Below, piece after piece: positions 21,633 through 32,228 of a stretch of 64,000 nucleotides of DNA. The stretch comes from Hypomyces perniciosus. Lineage: Eukaryota > Ascomycota > Sordariomycetes > Hypocreales > Hypocreaceae. Under the pieces are notes generated by a model. That model did no database searches, was not told the origin of the DNA, and saw only the letters and a program-made list of their open reading frames with translations. The DNA is taken from contig SPDT01000003.1 of NCBI GenBank assembly GCA_008477525.1, positions 3,348,001 to 3,412,000 on the forward strand, read 5' to 3'. Both the position numbers and the translations under genes were made by a program. How positions within the stretch are numbered: position 1 is the first letter of the stretch; each line of letters opens with the position of its first letter.

Positions 21633-21790
21633 ACATACAACCATACCTAGGTAGTGGAAAATTCGGGGTCCCGTCAAGCTCTTTTCTTGAGTTTGATGCC
21701 CTCTATTTTTTGCCTCCGAAGACTCTAAATTTGGAATTATATGATTTCGTTTTTGGAGGATAACGAACCCCAGAGCTAAGCAATTTACTA
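21633..21790 (+). pseudogene. 5S rRNA pseudogene (5' half plus shared downstream block)
   Basis: ACATACAACCAT to CCCGTC (21633-21675) matches the first third to half of 5S. It then switches to an unrelated block starting AAGCTCTTTTCTTGAG. The same switch and a related block occur at 28968-29115. Half-5S pseudogenes with a common downstream block are described for Aspergillus nidulans; the match of structure is my recollection, not a search. Confidence 0.75.
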
Positions 21791-23180
21791 CTGTTAAGTC
21801 ACTTGACTCTACCAAAAAAAAACAGAGCTTATACCGCTACCATTTTGTTTACGGCGGCAGTTTTGATATCGGTAGTGTACTGGTATCCCGACATTTATAG
21901 GCATACCAGCTATTACGCTTACACCCCCTCCAGTATAAGGGTAAGTGCAAATGCTAACCAATAGAATAGCGATACACAGTGACTTTAGGCTTGACGCTGA
22001 GAGTTCTTGAATGGAGTTAGGAGTTAGGTAATACCTTGAGACAGCTTAGATGGGTAAAGGGGAAACAGCAGTTTACTAACAAATATATACCTAATATATA
22101 TATGGATTTGTTAGTGTATATGCAGTGTTTATTTTTTAATCTTTTAATGGTGTATTTGGGTGGAAGTGCTTAGCTAATGCCTTGAGATACTATTTACCAA
22201 GTTATAGTAAATTTGCGGTAATATTGCCACCTTTCTCGGTTTCAGAATATAAAGGAGCTCTCTAGCCGCCGGCTTCCACCCCAAAACATACGACATTTAG
22301 TTCCGGATCCAGAATATATTATTCCTTTTCTTTAGAGGTTTTCATAACCGAATTTGCGGACGCAGGCCTGTGCTATCGCTCCCTCTAGACTATTGAGTGT
22401 TGAGTCTATATAGCCGAATCGATAGTTGCTGTTGGCTGCAGGACAGGATGTATATAGTGATACGGTTTCAGCAATAGGTTTAGATTTAGAGAATATGTAA
22501 TACTCCTAAAGCGTCCGTCTATGGCAACATACTTGTCGTACTAATTTAGCCCATATTACAGTACCCGAACACTCCTTTGTCAAACATTATTCAAACAGGG
22601 ACCATCACAAGTGGAGGAATGTGGACTCTTATCTTTGGCGAGCATTGCTGCTGGGGTTTCCCCGCCATTATAGGCTTCTCCAAATGCAGTATCCAGTACC
22701 TGTCAGCAACAACGTGCCATTTATAGAAGAGGTAAGAACTTACCCGAACCATTTCGTAAGCTGGACTACAACCATAGCTAATATTGCGGGATAAAAAATT
22801 CTCCTATATCCTGTTATGATGCTTTGGTGTATCCGGGTATAGGCTGGGGGTGTTAGACGCACAACACCACCACGGAAAGATTATCACAATGTATTTATGT
22901 CTCGGATCCTCTAGAATACCTTAGCTACTTAAGCGACAAGTAAAACCTATTTATATCAGATCGAGTAAGTGGAATAGGCTTTATCTGTGTCTCTGGTCTG
23001 CTAGTATATTCCCGGGCGGATTGGCTGAGAGAGTTACTAGTATCGTTCGTGAGTTCTAAACAATCTACATCCAGTGGGAGTTCCTCTGTGTTCGGTGGCT
23101 GGTCGGCGGCAGCGGAAACACATATTACAGTAGTAGTGTTCGATAATGTGTCTTAAAGTATTGCATAATTTTCCTCGGAG
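21791..23180. other. Intergenic, no supported gene
   Basis: AT-rich sequence with no ORF of interest and no terminus recognised. It may contain the remote flank of the gag relic that follows. Confidence 0.5.
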
Positions 23181-24275
23181 TTAGGGGTGAATGCAAGGTT
23201 CGGTGTCCCAACAGGGCTTATTACACAGGAGCGAGAATCGTGAGCCTGTGACAGTGGCATCGCTTATTAGCTCTATTAGAGTTATGCGTGCTGTAGTTGT
23301 ACTTTTTAGGGTTGTTGCTACGTCACTCCAGATTCGGGAGGCGGCTTTGGCAACGTCCGCAAAGCTCCATTCTTCGATATCGATCATGTGTACATATAGG
23401 GAGTTATGAAGTTCTGGTGGTATAGCGGCGATAAATTGTTGTTTGATTTCTCCGTCCGACAGGGTATATCCGCCTACAACCCTAGCTACTTCATTGACTA
23501 TATTTACCTGCATTTTAAATTCCCAGATAAAAATATATCCTTTTTCTCCTTTGGGCCGGCACGCTTGGAATTGTTCGACCTGTTCTCTTAAAAATCCCCG
23601 TGAAAGGAATAATTCATCAATCCGGGTAATGAGTGCCGTGATGGTTGCTTGCCAGGTTGTTCGGATGAAACTACTGGGATCCCCGTGGTCGACGATTCCT
23701 GCGTTTACCGCAGTGAACCGTAACAGGATTCGGTTGATGGCAAGGATGGCTTGTCGTGGGTGTACATCCACCGATTGGGCGAAGCGGAGGAATGCTGACC
23801 TCTAGTTCTAATATTTCTTTGCATCGGTAAACTCAGGAACACCCGCAGCTTCGAAGAGGCATTTATCGTTTCCTCCGTTAATTTCGGCTAGGATAAGTTG
23901 TTCGACGTGTTGAATAGACTCGTTCCATGATTAAGTTTCTTTATATCCCAAAGACAGAGCTAGTTCCGATAGGTGTCTGCAGCTCGTTTGTTGCTTAAGC
24001 GTCTGGAAGGTGGTTTGGAGATGGTTGATAACGTCTTGGAAGCCGACTGGGTGGGTCAGCGGCACCCGGTGTTTTAGTGGGATGGTGCTAAGTATTTCCA
24101 GGAGCTGGGTCTGATTAATTTCGGTGGTGGTGGTTTTGACGCCGCTCATGGTTGGCATGCGGTTTGGTATTTTGCAGTTCGTTCCTTTATAAGTTGCGGT
24201 GGTTTCGTTCTGCCTTGGGCTGTGATAAAAGCCGCTAAGAATGCCTTCTTGGGACAAAGCTGGGGTTGTAGCCAA
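23181..24275 (-). pseudogene. LTR-retrotransposon gag relic, frameshifted
   Basis: Two minus-strand ORFs in different frames, 24275-23931 and 23771-23181. The first carries a Thr/Gln-rich N-terminal segment (LLEILSTIPLKHRVPLTHPVGFQ). The second has the helical gag-like pattern WQATITALITRIDELFLSRG, EFKMQVNIVNEVARVVGGY and AAIPPELHNSLYVHMIDIEEW. Between them the sequence has several stops, so the gene is broken. No pol domain follows downstream (below 23181). Assignment to gypsy or copia was not possible. Confidence 0.55.
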
Positions 24276-25364
24276 CCACGTGATGTATATGTATCTCTGC
24301 GCGGGTAAGCGTCCCCAATAGCTGGGCAGCCGCGACGGTCAAGCGGCTGCTCGCTACGCTGCAGGCCTAGATGTACGGAGTAGCTCATGCCCTCTTCTCG
24401 GCAAGTGTGGAGCTTCCACTCGAGAGTGTCCAAGGAACTGAATACCTCGAAGCGGCCAAGAAGCTTGTAATACAACATTTCGGGCAAGAACTAGCGGGGC
24501 TGTTGATGTAGATTAGCATAACTATCCCGTATAGAATTGGTAGTCTTGATTCGTTATATGCAGAGGGTACCAGCAGCCACTGGATGGTGTATCGCAGTTC
24601 CCAGCAATAACGCTTGGAGTGCATCACGGTTACCCGTATTCACCTCGGGGTGCATTAAGGGTACTAGCAATGAGTAGGCGATGGGTGTTTTGTTACTAGT
24701 AAAACACTGAGGGGCTGTTACTGGTCCTCAAGGAGACTGTGGCGGAATGATAATTACTAGTAGTGAATCGATGGCGCGTGTGGTCGATTGTTATGTGGGT
24801 GGGTACTGGTTCTTTTCCATTATGCAGAACTTTGCATTAAACACCCTCCCCAGTTAATGCTATAATGTTGTTACACTGTTCTGAATCTAGAAAAATTGCT
24901 CGCCCTCTATGTGGTGCTGTACAGTCGAACATACATAATGACCTTCCGCTTTCCACCCTTCCTTTTTCTTTGAGAGCGATACGGAGTACTCCGTACTTTG
25001 TCTCAATTGCAATCTGATTATGGTTTGGTTCTACATCTTACCAAAAAATAGCGCCATAAAACTTAATCTTTGTTCAGCAGCGGTTAAAGCTTGGGAGGAA
25101 ATTGAAGATAAAGTTTAAATAACCTAGTAGAATCTATGCCCCGGCGCCTTGTGGCGGTGAACTTTTGTCAAGTAACTCTAGCCTAGAGGACATTAACGCC
25201 TTAATCTACCACAGTCTAAGCTAGTGGCGAATTCGTTGCTTCCTTTCTTTTTTTACTCTTTACTTTATTTAACCAATAGCCATCATTTTGCGAGCTCTTA
25301 TATCGTGAGAAGCCTTATTCCTTTTTCTTTTCCCAAGCATGAACACTCAACTTTGCAACCTCAG
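24276..25364. other. Region between gag relic and membrane-protein gene
   Basis: No supported gene. The sequence may include the LTR side of the gag relic. A perfect 16-bp palindrome sits at 24980-24995. The segment before 25365 would be the promoter of the next gene. Confidence 0.45.
24980..24995. repeat. Perfect 16-bp palindrome TACGGAGTACTCCGTA
   Basis: The half-site ACTCCGTA/TACGGAGT recurs near 8311, 17761, 19031 and 24364. From experience this motif is abundant in Aspergillus intergenic DNA. Function unknown. Confidence 0.8.
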
Positions 25365-26228
25365 ATGGCCACCTGGATGAATATTCGTGACCCCAGTGGT
25401 AGAGGTCACGACCTCTCCCAAACAAAAACAACTATCAACATAGTCCTTCTTTCTATTAGCCTTTACAATATTATCGAACTCCTCTGTATTATCTTTTGGA
25501 CGTTTAAGCGCTATTCCGGCTTATATTTCTGGTCATTCCTTCTCGCCACGGTGGGCATTGCAATATCCTGCATTACCTTCCTTATTAAACAAACATACCC
25601 TCCAAGCTACAATTCTGTGTATGGATATGTGATTTGTACCCTGATCTTGATAGGTTGGGTGCTTATGGTCACTGGCCAGTCAATGGTGCTTTATTCCCGG
25701 CTGCATCTGGTACTACAGGACCCCAAACGCCTCAAGATAGTCTTGGGGATAATTATTATTAATGGTATTTTTGTGCATAGCACGTTTATACCTATACAAT
25801 ATGGGAGTTCTTCAAGCCATCCCCGAGTATGGCTTAAGGCAGGTCGTGTTGTGATGATGATCGAAGTTACGAGTTTCTTTTTACAAGAATTCCTTTTAAG
25901 CAGCCTTTATATTATCGAAGCTGTTAAGCTTATGAAGTTAAAACAGTGTATGGGGAATATTAGCCGGAACCGCCGCCTCATGAAACACCTAATTCTCATT
26001 AATGTTATCATTATACTTATTGATACATTAATCCTCGCTTTCGAGTTCTCAAACCTACACGGTTATACGGGAGCATATAGACGCTTGGCCTACAGCATCA
26101 AACTAAAACTGGAGTTCACGATCTTGAATCGCCTTGTCGAAATCGCCACGCCCCGCAATGACATCAGCTTCAACTTAACGGGCGATATCTCTAGCCAAAC
26201 TGCTTCGAATCCTCCATTACCTAAATAA
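25365..26228 (+). CDS. Seven-helix integral membrane protein (DUF7703-like)
   Basis: Start taken at ATG 25365 (MATWMNIRDPSG), giving 287 residues; the open frame extends upstream only through non-ATG codons. About seven hydrophobic segments are visible: INIVLLSISLYNIIELLCII, YFWSFLLATVGIAISCI, VYGYVICTLILIGWVLMV, IVLGIIIINGIFVHSTF, VMMIEVTSFFLQEFLLSS, HLILINVIIILIDTLILAF, plus a weaker amphipathic one near the end. The short N-terminus outside the membrane, the two-turn layout and the end (KLEFTILNRLV) resemble a fungal family of receptor-like membrane proteins of unknown function. No catalytic motif. Single exon, no disruption seen. Confidence 0.72.
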   Translation: MATWMNIRDPSGRGHDLSQTKTTINIVLLSISLYNIIELLCIIFWTFKRYSGLYFWSFLLATVGIAISCITFLIKQTYPPSYNSVYGYVICTLILIGWVLMVTGQSMVLYSRLHLVLQDPKRLKIVLGIIIINGIFVHSTFIPIQYGSSSSHPRVWLKAGRVVMMIEVTSFFLQEFLLSSLYIIEAVKLMKLKQCMGNISRNRRLMKHLILINVIIILIDTLILAFEFSNLHGYTGAYRRLAYSIKLKLEFTILNRLVEIATPRNDISFNLTGDISSQTASNPPLPK

Positions 26229-26559
26229 AGTGCAAACCTACAACGATTGCCTATTATAGGTATATGCTCAGGGAGGTAGTAGAACCTCAAATAGTAAAGC
26301 ATATCGAAACGATGATGGGGTTGTGATAACGACTGAAGTTCCTGTTCAACTCGACTAAGAACGGGACTGTGAGACAGGGAGCATCTGCAGAAGTTCATTG
26401 GCTGACTTGGCGGTTGGAGAGACGGATCTCAGTAAGGAGGACACCTTGAAGTTATCTTCGGAGATTTAAGTTGTAACTGGGAGAGATACTTGGTGTCGTG
26501 CAAAGGCATTCTGAGCGGTATTGTTTAAGTGTGTTCTGCCAAGCTTCCTTCCTATATCT
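26229..26559. other. Intergenic, no supported gene
   Basis: 3' flank of the membrane-protein gene up to the first solo LTR. Nothing recognised. Confidence 0.5.
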
Positions 26560-27132
26560 TGTGACGATCCGGGCTGATTCTGAACAACCAAACCGAGGCT
26601 CGCAGGGTTTATGTTAGCAGAGAGGTCAGGGATGAATACTGAGCAGGGTAACGTGGTCACGATTCTGCAGAACTGGTAGGTTCTGGTGAATGCAATTGTG
26701 TTAACGACTGTCTAAGTAATTATACTAAATGATCATGACTTATCCAGTCTGATATACAAAGGAGATACATAATGAATGTATTTGGATCACGTATGGATCA
26801 CGGTTGGATTGGATCTGTCACACAACAGCGATCAATTGGTAGCGGGCGACGAGCACAAAGATAGTTCTGGAATCGAGCAATTGAAGAATCTTATTTTCTA
26901 ACCAAATGAGCGAAATAACTGCTGTTTAAATACACAGAGGTCGGCGGTGATAATAGATTAGGGCCGACACAAGTTAAGGGATGACTGAAGGGCACGGTCC
27001 GTGATCCAAGTGATCCTTAGTCTTAAGTGATCCGAGTGATCCTTTCTGATTGGTCTGCCCGTTCCGTCATTCTTCCGGGGTACGTACCGCCCCGGACCCT
27101 TTATGCAACCATAAGAGGGTCGGGTCGTGACA
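26560..27132 (+). mobile_element. Solo LTR (family starting TGTRACGATCCGGG)
   Basis: 573 bp running from TGTGACGATCCGGG to GGGTCGTGACA. The first about 170 bp and the last about 20 bp match the shorter copy at 27901-28267 (GGGATGAATACTGAGCA, TTAACGACTGTCTAA). TG and CA termini are intact. No 5-bp target duplication can be read at its edges, unlike its sister copy, so the ends may have recombined. The orientation is arbitrary. Confidence 0.72.
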
Positions 27133-27271
27133 TAATCCTTTAGCAGATACTGTAAGTCTATTACATTTATATAATCTAAACCTAATTCGCCTATCGGTCT
27201 GTAATTTACCTGGGCTTACGTGTATATATATGTAGGGTCTTCATATATAAAGACTATAGCTATCTTATACC

Positions 27272-27428
27272 TGTCACGGCACCGACCGTGACGCGATGTT
27301 GACGCCCTGTCACGTGACCAGGCCCCAACGCGTTCCTAGCTATAGCTTTCCGTAGAGCCTCAGGGCTTTCTCGCTCTCCACGGCACAACAACGATATTTG
27401 CCCTGACCTGCCTTTCCGTGCCGTGATA
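27272..27428 (+). mobile_element. Small solo LTR-like element, 157 bp
   Basis: Runs from TGTCACGGCAC to GTGCCGTGATA, an 11-bp inverted terminal match with one difference (CA to TA at the 3' end). It is flanked on both sides by ATACC (27267-27271 and 27429-27433), a 5-bp target duplication. This fits a short LTR or a TIR element with 5-bp duplication. Confidence 0.65.
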
Positions 27429-27900
27429 ATACCAGAGCTCTTATCTAGCCTATTATTTTAATTTTTATAAGGATAATAATATTAATGCTTATATATTTAT
27501 CCTTTAAACATAAGAAAAGCCTTATTAGTAGGAGGCGTATATATAATAGGTACATATTATCGTGAAACAGAGGATTATAATAGTTCAAGTCTAATATTAT
27601 AAGCTGTATATACCTCGGCAGCTTCTAGGAAATCTAGCAGCAATATATTAGCAATATAGTAGCTAAGCCGTATAATACTAATTATTAGAGAACGGGTAAC
27701 GGTAAAGAAGATTAAAAGAGTTTAGAGAGATAACTGGCATAAGGTAAGTTAGTGACACGCAAGGGAGTCGAAGTTTATAGGTAGACGGGTGACTGTATTC
27801 ATCTATGCCCTTTATATATGTATTTATACGCAAGCTCCTCGCTGCTCTCTCGCCTAATATGGGTAGCGCTACCTTTCGCCGGATATATACATCTCCCTTC
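27429..27900. other. AT-rich spacer between solo LTRs
   Basis: No ORF with recognisable content. It is rich in TATA and TTATA words. Confidence 0.5.
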
Positions 27901-28267
27901 TGTAACGATCCGGGTCTGATCCCGAAGGGATAGACCGAGGTTCGTGGGTTTATGTTGGCAGAGAAGCCAGGGATGAATACTGAGCAAGGTAACATGGTTA
28001 CGATTCTGTAGAACTGGTGGGTTCTGGTGAATATAATTGTTAACGACTGTCTAAATAACTATACTAAACGAGTGACAATCCAGTCGTAAATATACATGTG
28101 GTGATCACTGGTGAACCAGTGATCGTTTTCGTGATCACTCCTTTAGTGTAGTGAGCGTTTGGGTGATCACTGGTAGACCGGTGATCACTTTAGTTTGATT
28201 GGTCCGTCGGCGCATAGATAATCCGTCCGGCCCATTCCCTCGACCATGACGAGGTCGGGTCGTGACA
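27901..28267 (+). mobile_element. Solo LTR with CCTTC target duplication
   Basis: 367 bp from TGTAACGATCCGGG to GGTCGTGACA. CCTTC occurs immediately on both sides (27896-27900, 28268-28272). It is a sister of 26560-27132. The central part carries repeated GTGATCAC palindromes and a 9-bp-stem hairpin (28103-28124), which differ from the corresponding part of the sister. Confidence 0.85.
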
Positions 28268-28331
28268 CCTTCCGGCTACATATATTAGTGAAGGGTCTTT
28301 TCGGCCGTTCTCCTTGTCTCACACCAATGAA

Positions 28332-28472
28332 CAGCGCAGCCATTTAATCAAGTCAATCAAGTAAAAAGTAAAAAAAGAACCATTCTTATAGGCTCACCTA
28401 TTTTTTATCTAATAAGAGGATGGTTTTGTTTTTTACTTTTTACTTGATTAACTTGATCAAACGGCTGCGCTG
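28332..28472. mobile_element. Fold-back MITE, 141 bp, hAT-like
   Basis: Ends CAGCGCAGCC and GGCTGCGCTG. The arms of about 55-60 bp are largely complementary (TCAAGTAAAAAGTAAAAAA against TTTTTTACTTTTTACTTGA). Flanks are CCAATGAA (28324-28331) and CCAATAAA (28473-28480), an 8-bp duplication with one difference. An 8-bp duplication is typical of hAT elements. No ORF, so it is non-autonomous. Confidence 0.78.
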
Positions 28473-28480
28473 CCAATAAA

Positions 28481-28967
28481 GAACCGCGGGATCGTGAAGG
28501 AGGTATATATGGAGTAGCGGCAATATAAAACGTCGTACTAAAGAGGGAGGCTGCTCAACTGTCCAAGACGATGCCACAATGGATGCTGAGAGATTGATGT
28601 ATTAGTTGCGGAGTATGTACGAAGTACGAGCATATGCAAATAGAAGCAGGAGGTAGCTTGATGTTATGTAGAGGTATTTTGAAACTTTCAATTTAAACGT
28701 GTGATTGAACATCGGACCTACTTGCTACATAAGTTATCCGTTTTATTAGGAGAATTACTGTAAATAAACTTCTTAAGGACACGATTAATAGTAACCAGCA
28801 GCTAGGCTGTTCCCCAGTTAGCTCTAACCAGTAGGATAATCATATACCTCTTCGATTTCTGCCATAACCTTTAGAACAGAATCACAAGATGTAGAGTTCA
28901 GACTGCGATTACGCCCCTAAGCCACCAGCGCTCCGGCTATATTGTTCGAAATAGTTCTCAATGTAGC
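28481..28967. other. Intergenic, no supported gene
   Basis: No ORF or repeat recognised. Confidence 0.5.
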
Positions 28968-29115
28968 ATATACGACCGTATCTATTGGAATATACTGGAT
29001 CCCATCAAGCTCTTGCTTTGAGTTTAATGTCTTCCATTTTTTGCATCCCAAGGTTCCAAATTGAAGCCGTATGATTCCGTTTTTGCAGGACAATAAACCC
29101 TGCGCTAGGGAATTA
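28968..29115 (+). pseudogene. 5S rRNA pseudogene, second copy of the half-gene type
   Basis: ATATACGACCGTATCTATTG to CCCATC (28968-29006) matches the 5' part of the 5S units. It then continues into the same downstream block as 21676-21790 (AAGCTCTTGCTTTGAGTTT, TTCCATTTTTTGC, CCGTTTTTGCAGGA). The two copies break at the same 5S position. Confidence 0.75.
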
Positions 29116-31424
29116 TCGCAACGACATGGGTTGTGAGGGCAGATCCGATTGAGCTGGAACAGCGTCAGGTAGGGTAAAAAGGGTCAGTTGAACATCTTGA
29201 CGGTTGAGTCAAAGCTGCCGAGTTTGGCGGATTTCTAGGAGAAACTTGCAGACAGCTGAATATCTGCAGAATTCAGTCTCATAGGTTCCATAGGAAACAT
29301 GTCAAACAAAGAAGATTAACTTCAACAGGTTACTATGGTTGGAACATAGTAGTGAAGGACGACATTGTTGTTGTAAACTAAAAGTGCGAGGAATCACAGT
29401 CCTTTTATCCCTTGGTTATCTTCCTAGAGTGGAGATGGCAATGGGTAGGCCTAATTTGCCCAACAAACTACTACAAGTTGCTTTATAGTAAGGTTAGGGT
29501 TGGTTATCTTACCTCTAGACCATAAATAGGATGCATATTTCATAGACGAAGCAGTGAACTGCTATGTCCACGTTTATATAGACGCACGGGGCTATGTGTA
29601 GATAGGGCATATGGCATTGGATGGGACGAAATACCTTGTGTGAACCAGCTCGCTCTCGCCAGCTTGCTTTCTCTCTCTCTCTCAAATTAACCAGCTGCAT
29701 ATTTCTGATTCGAGGTGCTTCAGCCCAACAAGCCGACGTCATCCTAAGATTCCGCTGCTTGTAACTACACGCATCTGCGGCTTTCATTCCATGTTGCTTC
29801 TAATGGAAAGCTCTCAGGAGCCAGCCATATGCAAACCCTGTTCTCTTGCGCAGCATTTCCAGTCTCTCTGAGCATTGCCGAGCCAATCACCAGATGTTTC
29901 CAAACTCATTGCAGGCCATACGAGGTGGGGAACCGGATGCTTCACTGAAGGAATATATAAGACCAAAATTCACCATGCGTGTAACCGCGTACGAAACAAA
30001 GTGCTCTTATTGAATACGTAGATTTAGGTTACCTAATTGGACCACGTCGTCCATACATAATTCAACCTTATTTATAGTCCTCACTCCTTCCGGGCAGCCC
30101 CAACACTGGAGCAGGCACGCATCAACATCAGCCTTATAGTAGTGGCCATTAATAACCAGAATCAACACGTCCATGCGAGAAATAGGTATTGCAACGCTGC
30201 CGGCTTTACCATGCCATAAGTACAGATTCTACTGACATTCCCGTTCCGGCCATCCGGCCTCATATCCTCATAGTTCTTTCAGTACGGGGAGTCCCCGCCC
30301 TGGTATCCGCCTGCACACAACGGAGTGGTGCAAAAGTGCACACCAATGCCAAGGTTAGGGGCGGATACGAGGTAGCGCACAGCCAGCTCGCCCAGATATC
30401 AAAGTGGTGTGCACACTCCAGGAGATGTAATAATATGTGCTGTACGAAGTGTTCTTCAGTGTGATACGAGGTAATCTATCACGCAATCCGGCCATTCTCA
30501 AAACAACTCCACCAGAGCGATCGGAGATGGTTTAAAGTTTATGCTCGTATTTTATGGAAGTAAAGTTTTCCGTGTAGGCATCGTGAGTAATGAATTACTA
30601 TAGATGATGCAATATGAAACTTTCACGCAATGGCGAGCGTAGGACGCGGTACCCCACTCACCAGTAGACGGTAATATTTGAAGAGTTCCTCCTCGGCAGT
30701 CGAAACGACTGAGAGTGTTGCCGATAGCCCATATGATTGTAGATGACGTAGGTGCCTTTGCATAGTCCTTCTGCGCATGCTCACATGCTCAGCAAGCCAA
30801 ACAGCAGGCAGAAGAATGGACGATGAGTGCAACAGCTCGGCCCCAGTGAGCTGAGAAAACGGACGCCACGCCAAATGGCCCACTTTGCGGATTTGATGGC
30901 ACCATCGCCAGACCAATTGCTCCATCGCAATGCAGTTCTTTCGCAGCCATTGAGTCGCAAGGCAGGGAGTAGCTGAGTTGCAACAAGCTCTAAGCACTAA
31001 CTATATCTCAATTAGCCAACAAGATTCGCACAAAGATAACACTCTCTTCAACACGATGTTATATATTGTTTCTCAGTGACCACTTAATGCATGTCGAGTG
31101 ATCTGAAATCTGGTGTGATACTTTCTGGGGGCCTTACGAACTCTAAGTCTGCGATTACTTTGGTTAATTCGGATTCAATTAGAATGCCACAATGCATGTG
31201 ATGCAACACAGCCGAGCAATTCAAAGAAATAGAGAAGTTGCGTAATGAATGCTGCGGCGTCAATTTGGATATATAGATGTGGTTTCCCTCAAGTCCAATA
31301 CCTACACCATCGACCTAAAATATCTGTCACATCTCATTCATATTTTCCCCTAGGACTCCCTTAACTATTCAAACTGGATCCCAACTTAGGAGACTGGTGT
31401 GGAACCACCGCAAGACCTGACACC
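29116..31424. other. Long intergenic stretch, no confident gene
   Basis: A (CT)n tract lies near 29671-29683. Short ORFs at 29515-29787 (minus), 30189-30464 (plus) and 30623-30997 (minus) have no recognisable domain. The last 150 bp, with TATA-like sequence near 31268, probably serve the protease gene. Confidence 0.5.
30623..30997 (-). CDS. Unrecognised 124-codon ORF
   Basis: Open from an ATG with Cys, Trp and Arg clusters (QWLRKNCIAMEQLVWRWCHQ). No signal peptide, membrane segment or known motif was seen. It may be a chance ORF in moderately GC-rich DNA or a fragment of an old gene. Confidence 0.15.
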   Translation of the reverse strand: MLRACCNSATPCLATQWLRKNCIAMEQLVWRWCHQIRKVGHLAWRPFSQLTGAELLHSSSILLPAVWLAEHVSMRRRTMQRHLRHLQSYGLSATLSVVSTAEEELFKYYRLLVSGVPRPTLAIA

Positions 31425-32228
31425 ATGTCTACCGAATACCAGACCAATAAAAACACTTCGCAGAAGAGGCAGCTGATAAATGCCTTAGGTGCGAGGTTTG
31501 GGAAGAAAAGGCTGGAGACAGTCGGAACTCTGGACGATGTAAAAAAAGCATATGGCAACCTCAGACTAGGCGACGACATGTCGGTCTCTGACTCAAAGTA
31601 CGACTGCGTAACGCAGGTATCGATGCCCATGCCTCCGATGGGACCGAAACATGAGAAGCCAGGCCCCGAAGAGATCTGGTTTGGCCTATGGGGTGTGATC
31701 CCGCGTTGGAAGAACGGGTCAACTGTCAACTACACTGCATATAAGGAGGACTGGTTGTCACCTAGCCACAGCTATTATGCCACGTATAAGCTTCACGAAG
31801 CAGCCGAGAAGTGGAACAGCCTGAACATCGGCGTCAAGTTTCGCTACGTGAGCCGTCTTGAGGATGCCGCATTTGTTCTGGCCTACGGCGGCGATGGAGG
31901 GTCCACGCTTGCAAAAGCGTTCTTCCCGAACTCTAATGACCTCAACACACTCTTCGTGTATCAGAGAGCCTTTCAGGCAGGCATGGTCAATAATATGACC
32001 AATATCTTCCTGCACGAACTTGGGCATGTCTTAGGTCTTAGGCACGAGTTTGCAGAGACAGAAGGCGGCGCTAAGCAGTGGGGAACCAAGAATCCGCTCT
32101 CGGTCATGAGCTACAATTTTCCCCCGCAGATTCAAGAATCTGATGAAAGAGACACGAAATCATTCTACAAGTTTACAGGGAAAGGCTTCGGAGGCTACGA
32201 GGTGGTGGATGTAGTCCCCGACAATTGA
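31425..32228 (+). CDS. Metzincin-type zinc metalloprotease (matrixin-like)
   Basis: Single exon of 267 residues. The zinc site HELGHVLGLRHE begins at His197, with zinc ligands at 197, 201 and 207 and the catalytic Glu at 198. The Met-turn SVMSYNF follows about 30 residues later. Before it, IPRWKNGSTVNYTAY and HEAAEKWNSLNIGVKFRYVS match the opening strands of matrixin-like catalytic domains. No signal peptide and no obvious propeptide cysteine switch are present, so the protein is either cytosolic or leaves by another route. It would cleave peptide bonds with zinc-bound water. The N-terminal 60 residues are polar and without a family match. Start at ATG 31425 (CACCATGTC context). No disruption seen. 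Confidence 0.85.
   Translation: MSTEYQTNKNTSQKRQLINALGARFGKKRLETVGTLDDVKKAYGNLRLGDDMSVSDSKYDCVTQVSMPMPPMGPKHEKPGPEEIWFGLWGVIPRWKNGSTVNYTAYKEDWLSPSHSYYATYKLHEAAEKWNSLNIGVKFRYVSRLEDAAFVLAYGGDGGSTLAKAFFPNSNDLNTLFVYQRAFQAGMVNNMTNIFLHELGHVLGLRHEFAETEGGAKQWGTKNPLSVMSYNFPPQIQESDERDTKSFYKFTGKGFGGYEVVDVVPDN

Noticed and set aside
26466..28000. Short minus-strand ORFs (26466-26660, 27678-27995)
   Set aside because: They lie within or across the solo LTRs, and the protein similarity between them only reflects the shared LTR sequence.
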